Of a stretch of 23,938 bases of DNA, positions 1 to 10,000 are shown piece by piece. The DNA is from Mnemiopsis leidyi (Eukaryota; Ctenophora; Tentaculata; Lobata; Bolinopsidae): contig JH157156.1 of NCBI GenBank assembly GCA_000226015.1, positions 31,420-55,357 on the forward strand, written 5' to 3'. Both the position numbers and the translations under genes were made by a program. Within the stretch, counting starts at the first letter, position 1. Every line of letters begins with the position of its first letter. A model generated the notes under the pieces. The model did not search any database. It worked only from the letters and a program-made list of their open reading frames with translations, and was not told the origin of the DNA.

Positions 1-858
1 AGAGGGGGCACGGCTCGGATTTTTGATTGCTAACCTCAATTTTTCTCAGTGATGCGAGGAGTTGCTGACCCATTCGGCTGTAACCAAGGTACTCTCAAGC
101 TGAAACGAGTGTTACTCCTCCAATTTTCGACCTATAATGATGAGAGTTAGTTCCTAGGATAGCCTGAACCTTCCTGAAACAGATGAGTATCAAATTTTTC
201 TTGAAATCGAAAATCTGTTTGTTCTGTAGTGCGATGAAGTTGCGAGAGTCGACGCAAACGAAATGACGACGCCACAACTACTAGCATGTGCGCCCTCCGG
301 CGCGGGGGGTGATAATAGTCAAGCTATTTGTACAGAGTGTTAACTAAATCGTTGTACAGTACTTGTACCTCTCTGTGGTTTTGGGAGGACAAATATTGGC
401 CTTGAAAACCGCTTGCATTAGAGGTGCCGCATATACGAGGGCCACACAAATACAAACCCTAGGAGATTGCCTGTGTTACTGATGTTGTTTAGCGACCATA
501 AATCGAAAGTAAGACATTCAGCTTCGGTGTTGAGAAGTGAGAACAGAAAAACTGCTATTCAATTAAATGTTATAATCAACTCATTTGAACCCATTATAAT
601 ACCTTTCATCGGTTAAATTGTCCAATTTCTAGCCTTCTTAAGCAAATTTCTCGGCCGAAAGGGATGAACAATTCAGTCTTTTAAAACTGCTCACTTCAGA
701 AGGACCGCATACCACAGAAACGCGTAGAAGAGAGATATTACTGTACTTTAGTATTTTCTACTAATAGTCAACAAGGAATTTCAGTCCGCCAAAATCGACA
801 AAATGTCTGAACGTGGATATGGTCAGAGTAATGTCGTCAGTTTGTTATTCCATGACGA
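1..858. other. Unassigned flank downstream of the PX-SH3 gene
   Basis: This is intergenic or 3' flanking DNA. I see no recognisable protein, RNA or mobile element. The short open frame on the minus strand at 95-277 has no family signature. A short GC-rich patch lies near 288-310. I found no canonical AATAAA on the minus strand that would mark the 3' end of the PX-SH3 transcript. Confidence 0.5.
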
Positions 859-950
859 CAGTTTGGTAGTCCTGGTCAGAATTTGTTGTCATCATGTCGT
901 CACACAGTTTGGTTTCCTCGGTTAGAACTTGTTGTCATCATGTCGTCACG
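859..950. repeat. 46-bp tandem duplication in the 3' flank of the PX-SH3 gene
   Basis: Two copies of a 46-bp unit (859-904 and 905-950) start with CAGTTTGG and end with TTGTTGTCATCATGTCGTCA plus two or three bases. They differ at only a few sites. A further partial match precedes them near 828-845. On the minus strand the repeat begins 8 nt after the stop codon of the PX-SH3 gene, so it would be in its 3'UTR. Confidence 0.85.
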
Positions 951-958
951 CCTCACCT

Positions 959-1063
959 TTACTTTGTCTTCTGGAGGAAGGAGGCAGGAATCCAGCCCTC
1001 TTTCTTACCGATACTTCCGTACCACCAGTCAGCGTTGGAAGTCTGGTCCGTTATGTTCACGAC
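959..1063 (-). CDS. PX-SH3 gene exon 15 (end of SH3-4, stop)
   Basis: Encodes residues 427-460 and TAA at 959-961. The acceptor is ATATCCTCAG|GTC. It carries NADWWYGSIGKKEGWIPASF and ends LQKTK. Two donor-like sites overlap the end: ACAAA|GTAAAG just before the stop and AAAG|GTGAGG just after it. A longer C-terminus from an exon outside the window cannot be excluded. Confidence 0.85.
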   Translation of the reverse strand, partial: VVNITDQTSNADWWYGSIGKKEGWIPASFLQKTK

Positions 1064-4000
1064 CTGAGGATATAGCTGAGATTAATTAACATTGGCATTT
1101 ATTTTTGGTTTTTTGAAGTTTTTAATTGAAAACTTTGGATTATCATCATCAATGTAGTACTTTTAAGTTGGTTTCACATTGTCAACATGTATCATCCATA
1201 ATAATTCAATGAATCGTGATCTCGATAAACTGAAAAAGCAATGACACGTGATCGATGATAACAATCTGGAAATATCAATTCACCCTGGAGGTTAATGACT
1301 TAACCGGGTAATTAAATTGAGCCCCAAAAACTTAGTTTGATAATAATTACGTTTATTCAAATTGTCAGTGAAGAATTCAACATCTAAGACATGGTTTGGG
1401 GTTAATTTGATGAGAGACATTTTGGGCATCCTGTTTCTGTCCATGGAACGATACTGTCAGTTGAATACCTAGCTATGAGCTTATGGTATGGAATGGGAAA
1501 TGAGAACAATTTTTGGAAGCTTGTAGAACAATAAATTAAACCTAAGTCGTTACAAGGCTGGTCAAATGGTCTAATGACTTGTTAGAAAATCTTAAAAGAG
1601 CCTGTGTTTTGCTTCTAATTCCACAATTTTTCACCTCAGGTGTCCTTCCTACAGTGAGGTATTTATAAACTTATAAAGAGACGCATATAAACGATCTTTA
1701 GAAAAATCAAGTATACTCTGCGATGCCTTAACATAATCAGTACCCACACTTCAGGAGCTAACTGATCGTGCTACATATCACTCTACACAGAAGTTTACTG
1801 AAGTCTAAACGTCATGAATATACTACAATTGTGAAAAAGTGGACATGAAAATATATAGTGCACATACAATATCAGATATGTAGTCAGATAGCGAGATTTT
1901 ACACTAAATATAACCAAGAATTCTCCATAACCTTAGCGGAAATAAAAAGAAGACAGTAATCACCATAGTAACGTGTTAACGTTACCTGTCCTTTTTTGGC
2001 AGACAGTTCTTGTGCGCCAGCAGCTTTGTAGTCCGAAATGACTTTGAAGTTTTCTGGAGGTTTTACCGCGTTTTCGTCCAGGAGAAACGCGGCGGGGAAC
2101 CAACCCTGCGAACAAAAAACTTACTGAGAGGCAACTTAAAGTAAAACAGTGAGTTGTATGCATCATGTACTTACTTCTTATTAACTTTTCACTTCAAAAC
2201 AGGCCACTGTACGTACTGCAGTACTCTGTGTTCTTATAATGACAAGTAGCAACTGCAATATAAAATCAGTGAATTAGCACATGATTGGAATGCATCTCAG
2301 TGTTTACAATCCCTCTATCGCGACCGAGTGTTCATCTCACCTGCTTGGCATCCTTCCAGACGTACCACCATTCTTCCTTGTCTTTGTTCGTCACTATCAC
2401 CTTGTCTCCCACAGATAGAGACATTTGTCCCACCCCGGATGCCTGAACGTTAAACAGCTTGGTACGTGCTGAATGACGTGTCTTATGATGTGTCTTATGG
2501 TGTGTCTCATGGTGTGTCTCATGACGTGTTTCATGAGGTGTCTCATGATACATGATGTAGGATGTAGCGAGGAACCTTTTGTATTATTAATGACAAGATG
2601 AGAGAAATGCGTTAAGATGTCATAGAGTATAGGCAGGAAATCTAAATTTTCTGCTTAGAAACTGCCCCAAGACAGATCTTAATCAGATTCTACCCTACCT
2701 TGTAATCTTCGACTACGACCATCTCATCGCCCTCCGGTATGGAGGCAGGTACGTTCGCTGTATCTGCAATGAGAGTTTAGAGGTCAGTTTAGAGTTAATA
2801 GAGATCAGGGCCCCGAACTCTATCTGCAATGAGAGTTTAGAGGTCAGTTTAGAGTTAATAGAGATCAGGGCTCCGAACTCTATCTGCAATGAGAGTTTAG
2901 AGGTCAGTTTAGAGTTAATAGAGATCAGGGCTCCGATCCATCTATCAGAGTTTCTATTTTCAGTTTAGAATTTAGAGTTTCGCATCATGCTTTATTCATC
3001 TAACAGAGTTTCTGTTTAAAGTTTGGAATTTGGAGTTTCGCATCATGCTGTATCATATTTAGCAATAAGTCTCGTAAGCACTCATTGATCACAAAGGTTA
3101 AATAACGAACTTTATATGTAAATGATAGAGAAAGGTATCTTTGGTGAAGGGTCACAAATGTTAACTAGATGAGGAGCTAGAACACAATGCTTTCTGGCTG
3201 ACATTTGTGACCCCTCCTCAAATACCTTTCTCTACAGACTAATAAATTGAATTTTTCAACTGTTACTGCTCATATTTTAAAGAAGACCATCATTTGTTAT
3301 CGTAGACGTTTCTATAAGTACCGAACATTTTAATGACAATAAAATTATACACTTTTCACTTTCATATAAAGTAAAAATTAAATATTTTCGCTGAAGAAAT
3401 CAGAAAATCACTGGATAATTTCAAGTTTAGACTAACAAATGATTATATCATGAAATAAGCTCACAATGCAGTCATTGAGAAAGATCGAATTGTGCGTTAT
3501 TACTCAGATTGAGAACAGAAATCCATTCTTACATTCACAGCATAATCAAAACTCAAAAAGTAATAGAGCTGATATCAGCAAGAACGGCTTCTACGCGCTG
3601 TCTACCGTATCCTTGGTGAGTAAATGCGGCGGTAATCTTCAAGAAAGGGAAAGGGGTGATCCCCGCCCTCTCCAGAGCTCGGTTTAGGAGATCGAATTGA
3701 TCTAGGAAGCCTTGGTCCTCCCTGTAACCGCCGTACGTACGAGAGTAAAGGATTGTGTCGTTCAGTGGTAGCACTTGAACCTCTGGGTCAGTCGATTCTG
3801 GACGGACCGCGTCGTCCTGGTATTTAGCGGGAATGTTAATAGCCATTCGGTCCAGAGCGACTTTGGTAGGATCTTCCGGGTTCAGCCACTTGAACTCGAT
3901 AACTGGTACGACGAACGCCATTTTTTGGTTCCTGTCGTTATTTTTTCCACTTCGGTAAGCATGGAGACGTTTATAAGCGTCCCTGAATCCCTTAGGAGAG

Positions 4001-7000
4001 CTCGTGTCGACGGTGGTAAAGATCCAGTAGCCGCGGGGGATGACAGTCTTCTTGAACCCGCACCAACTCGTATTCTCCTGCTGAAATTCAGGACACGGAA
4101 ACTTCGCACAAATCTGCTCCAGTGGTTTCGCTTTGTGCCGTCTCATGAAGTGGTGTTGACCGTTAGGAGCGGTCACATCGTTCTCCGCGTCCTCGTCGAC
4201 TAGCACGTTCTGGGGCAGGTTAACGAAGTCCTCACACTCCTCATACCCGTCAGCCTCTGCCCGGGTGTAGTCAGTATCTTCCTTCTCCACATTGTCGAAA
4301 AACTGCCGGTACTCGGCCGGCTTGTACCTGTGTGTGGTACCGGTCTGGAGGAGAGCCAGCAACCCTACTAACAGGACCAGTTTTACTGACATCGCTGTAG
4401 GTCTGAACATGGAACAATTTAAACAATTAATGGATGGGGAATTTGGTTAATATTAAATAAACCTATGCTGAAAGTGAAAGATAGTGGAAGATAGTGAAAG
4501 CCTGACCATTGCTGTGTTCCTACCTATAAACAATATACCTAGTAACAATGTAACAATACCTAGTAACAATACCTAGTAACAATACCTAGTAAAAATTTAA
4601 CACAGCAAAAGAATAACAACTAATGTTTAAAGAAACAACTGAACCATATAAAAGCTCGACAAATCGTTCAGAGTTTGATAAGGTCCCAAAACGGTAATAA
4701 AATAAGTCATGCTTTCGATGCTCCTTAACATAGAGGAATACGGTTATACGCTATTGCAATCTGCAACCAAATTCAAGAAATTAAATTTGGCTGTAAATTA
4801 ATAAGTCACTGAGCCGTTGGGCACTTTATCAGAAAATAAATCTGGAGGGGTTCGACCGAGACACATTACTTGGTTATCAGTATGTGGCAATTAATATGAA
4901 AGCAGTGATTCCTATAAGAACACAGACTTGCCAGCATTATTACGGGTTAATCTTATTTGGCGGTGATTTTGCGATCCGCCTTACGAACTTACGACATAAT
5001 TACGTCCACGATAATATGAGCTTAAAACCACCCATGTTACATCAACGCTTTTAAAGTTCTCATGACTAATTTGCATTGTATGATTTACATCCTTACAATT
5101 CAAAATGTGCAAATTTTGTTTGCGTAAGGACTATTAATGATTACTCTAGCCGCGGCACCCACCGATATGTCTCGAATCAAAATCATATTATATAATTTAA
5201 AAATACGCATCTAAGAAGCATCACAGGGAATATGGGAACTTCTGTAATCAAGTCTAAGAGTATAGCAATTGGGCCGTACCCTTACATTCTAGTTAAACGA
5301 AATGTGAAACTCCTTTAAAGAATTCTTACTTGGAGCAGGACGTTTGGATCTCATGCTCTTCCTTACTCGTCGGGTCGAAGTTCTCTTGTGTTGGTTGGAC
5401 CTGGGAACCAGACTCTTCTCACCTGAGAAAAACGTGATGTTATACTTAATTTCTAGCTGACTATTCTCATCTGAGAGAAACGTGATGTTATACTTCATTT
5501 CTAGCTGACTCTTTTCATCTGAGAGAAACTTGATTCAGATAACTTAAAGGAATTAAAAAATAAAGTTGGTTAAAAAGTTGGTCCCTAAGTGCTTGCGTGT
5601 ATCCAAATATCCGAAGCTTATATACTCTCCCTCGTAGTGGACTTCAAAATAGATAAAATGCGATAAACTGCTTGAACATAGTAAACTGCTTATAAGATAC
5701 GGTGGAAATGTCACAATGTAAATGAAAAATCTGATAAGGGCCATCAAAAATCATTAACTAGATAAAAAAACGGAAAAAATTTAGACAACGAAAAACAGTA
5801 AACGGTGTAATTAAAATGACGTCACGAACGCAACATACTTGCTTTCTCAGCTTGTTTAGGATCGACTTGAGGAGGGTTGGACATAAGTTCCTCCATCAAC
5901 AGTCCCCCTTCAACCTGAACAGATTTGAAATAAAAAAGTAGCCATCATGGGTGAGTTGTTGAGTTAATTTCAATTAACTAAGTTAACTAAGTTAAGGTTA
6001 CTAAGCTAACTAAGTTAAGGTTACTAAGTTAACTAAGTTAAGGTTACTCAATTAACTAAGTTAAGGTTACTAAGTTAACTAAGTCACGCTAACTAAGTCA
6101 GGTTAAGTAAGTTAACTAAGTTAAGTTAACTAAGTTAACTAAGTTAACTAAGTTAACTAAGTTAACTAAGTTAAGTTAACTAAGTTAAGTTAACTAAGTT
6201 AAGTGGCAATTCATTGAATAAAAATCAGAGCGAGATTCAAAATCTATTCATATGAATTTGAACCTAATTTAATTGCAATTCTACTCTTTCAAAGTTCTCA
6301 AAACCTTTGCTAGAAACTGAGCAGGACCAAGTCCTTTCTTCCCTCCAACAGTGATATACCACCACCCGTCATGTGACATGAGGACCACTGTAGCTATCTC
6401 ACCTGCAATAATATTATGTGTTAAATATCACGTGACACTGTAGCTATCTCACCTACAATAATACTGTGTTAAATATCACGTGTTAAATATCACGTGACTA
6501 CTTTTAACATTACCTCGCTCTGCTGCAAATTATTATCAAGTGGACTGGAAGGCGCTGTGGTCTAGCCCACGAGAACTGAGAACTCAAATTATTCAATGAT
6601 TTTACGTGAGTGATTATATTAATTATTCAATTTTTACATGTCTGATAGCGTAATTAAGTAATTATGTTTAGACTTGATTTTATGTTCAAATTTCTCGCAA
6701 CAATCAGTGGACGAACCTAGAATATCAGTCAAAACCTACCCTTTGAAAAGGAAACTTCATCCCTGCTCGAGGCTTTGAAGTTCGCGACGCACTGATAAAA
6801 CGCATCTGAAATCACAAAATCAGCATACATATATCTTAGAGAAGAATTATCCTACGGGAGCATTAAATGAATTGAATTGAAAACCACCTGTGAAACCTAA
6901 GTTATAATTACATGGGGGATGTGTTATAATCTTGTTATAAATATGCTACATAAATTATTGATTTAGAAGCTCTTGTTATAAATATGCTACAAAATATTGA

Positions 7001-10000
7001 TTAAGAAGCTCTTGTTATAAATATGCTACAAGAAATATTGAATAAGAAGCCCTTGTGTCTCTCGGATATTTAAACACAAGTACACATAATTTCTGTGACA
7101 CTCTGCAAAGCGATTATCTCTATCAATTTCAATAGTGATATGGCAAATAACGATAATATTATTATTTTGGTGAAATAACTGCAATGCGTGACAGAGATTC
7201 GAAGAAGTTATATGCGCGTCACGCCATGTGGTTAAATATATTTTATTCGACGATTTGAAACCGCGTGTTTAGCTAACTACGCTATCGCGCGTTCCGTGAA
7301 ATATAAAAAACGCTAACTGTGACACTTGGCACGCCAAGGTGCTGTTGGTTCTGGGACAGTTTTTCTATTTGTATTTGTTACACCTGTACCCAGGCTTTTA
7401 CAGTTATACTGAAGGGGCTTTTGGAAGATTCTATATCTTTTAACGGAGACCCTCCTCATTTAACCCTCAATCATCAATGACGGTTTCCCGTTCATTTGGC
7501 TGAGTCGCCAGTTAAAATCGCTACCACTTTATTCATAGACTTGTCAGTTGTCACTCTTGTAAAAGATGCACAAAATGGAAAACTGCACATTAATTACGTA
7601 TAATACAATCAGTCGGAGAACATGACGACCGACATGTGACACTTACACACAAAGCTGCAGGCAATGTTTTGATAACAGTGTTTATGAACCATGTTTGTAC
7701 ACATGAAATATTGACTGTAATGTTTATTCAGCCAGCACTCCACATTACACAGACATGAGACACACAGCTACACAGACACATACAGCACAGAATGGAAAAG
7801 TGCACAGCATACACAGAACGTCGTTACAAGATGCACGTAACTAAACGGATATATCTACCACTTATACAGAAAAAAACAATGCATAAATGTTGGTTTTGGT
7901 AAAACGTTTGGCTTCCAGTTTCAATGCTTTATTTTCAGATGAGCAGAAGTTTCTACTAACACAGCCACACAGACACATACTAAAGTACTCACCTCCATCA
8001 CAAGGCGTCATGTCTGGCTGTGCGCCGTCAACAGGACGTAGGTAGTTAGCTGGTACCCAGCCAATTCCTCCTGACCACGATATGTACCACCAGCCTGGGA
8101 TAGTAGGGGTCAGATAAAATAGGAGGAATTTTCTAAAAAATAGAGAATTTCTGTAAAAAGTGGTATTAAATAATCCAGATACATCGTGTTTATTACTTGT
8201 AAACATTGTGGCATCGGTACGGAATACCGATATAAAGATCTTGTGCATAACAACGCGTCTCCAAAAGATATGTTCAGTGACATAAGCAAAGATAGGGATG
8301 TATGTGACTTTCAACAGATTTAAAATCACGTTGAAATTGACGAATGAGAACAACTTGGCTCCTTATCACAGAATGCTCACATATGGAGCATATTCCCATA
8401 TTTAAATACCACGTCTCCTTCAATACAACCTGAATAATGCGCAGTCATTTCGTAAATCGAGTCAATTTTACTAAGGACTCGAAATGGTCATAGTCGTCGA
8501 TCACGTAATTTGTCTCGCAGTTGGCTGCCTCTCATATAAGGGATAAAAGGTCGCATTCGGGAGTTACTAGCCAGGTGATAGGATTGCGATACAAAGTTTA
8601 GATAGTTTAGTTTATTCATGCGATTAGTTTTATTACCGTAGTCGTTGGTGTTGACTGACTTACAGGACTCGCGCAAAGTAATTTCACTCTCCTTAGCGTT
8701 CAAACCGCTTTAAAGCAAATATTATCATTATGCATTTCAAATCTAATCTAAATTTCACACTTTTAAAAATAATTTTTGAAACTTTGTCGAAGTTTCAAAA
8801 TTTTATGCAAAACTTTGAGTTGTGCCTTGTAAATCAAATTGCCAAATAATAATTAAAAAAATGAAGAATAATAAAAATGGCAACATTACTAGGTGTCACA
8901 TTTGGACTTATGAAGTTTTAAAGGGTGGGTAGTCAGGTGGCCATAAACTCGTAATTCCTGAAATAGTAACTAGGAATTCATTCTAATTGGACCACTTCAA
9001 ATTAGTTTTCACCTAACACAGTTTTAGCTGGTGAGAGACACTGGGCTAGTGTTTCATGTTTTACTGAATTTTTATTATTTTGATTTTATTTTATGTTTAT
9101 GTCAACTTCACCTAGGTTACCTAAAACTACAAGCGTTGCATTTAAAGTTGAGACTCAATAGCTAAATACATTAACTGATCCACATAGGCAAACAATTTAC
9201 TCTTCATTCGGACAAAAAATCAAGCATAGCTTAGGGCAGGTTTGACCTAGAAATGTCTGTTTTATCTGCCTTAGATTACATAATATATGTTAATACTGTC
9301 CGTCGATAAATTTCAAGGATGAAGATAGCGGCTCCAGTCATACTGTAGTAATGTATGTCGCATAATTTATAAACAGATCCATTTTATCTGTTGCTCCGGT
9401 TATGCACAAATTGTTAAACTGTTCGTTAAGATATTTCACAGTACGCAATTACAATGTTTTTAAACAAAATCCCGGCAATCTGAGCCTAGTGAAAATCCTT
9501 GCTGTGCAGATCTTTTAAGTAATTCCCTCAGTGAAAAAACTTGGCGTTCTATCAGTAACGTTAACGTAATACGGTTTTCTCTTTAAAAATCTTTTAAAAT
9601 CGCTGTTGTTTGTTTGGTTATTGGTAAAAATAGGCATTAAGAGACGATTAGTTTAGAGTTCCCAAATTGTAAATAAGAAATAAACGACATCTCAGCAGTC
9701 AGCATGTTGTTAACAATAAAAAGTATATTTTTAGTTAATAGTCAGCTCCAGACCTAGTGATGGTTAGAAGCTGTCGTGAAACTAATTTTCGTCTAACTCG
9801 CAATATCTAACAGTCTGGGTAAAACACGCCTCATATTTAACAGGTGCACTAATGCACTATATCAATATGCACTAATGCACTATATCAATATGCACTAATG
9901 CACGATATCAATATGGTGGACCACTGAGTTCAGGTGAATAATTTGACAACTCATGTTTGATAGCCGAGGCCATGACTCCAACATAACCACATGAGATCTA

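Noticed and set aside
3466-4203. Open frames on the plus strand over the SOUL-family gene (3466-3687, 3775-4203) and the other minus frame 3882-4109
   Set aside because: They are shadows of the real minus-strand frame, with no family features.
5973-6203. Possible CRISPR or telomeric array
   Set aside because: The units are 9-14 bp, contiguous and without unique spacers, and not a telomere motif. It is an ordinary minisatellite in a eukaryotic intron.
7862-8353. A 163-codon minus-strand frame over exon 7
   Set aside because: Only residues encoded by 7993-8094 resemble SH3. The rest is intron read-through past clear splice sites.
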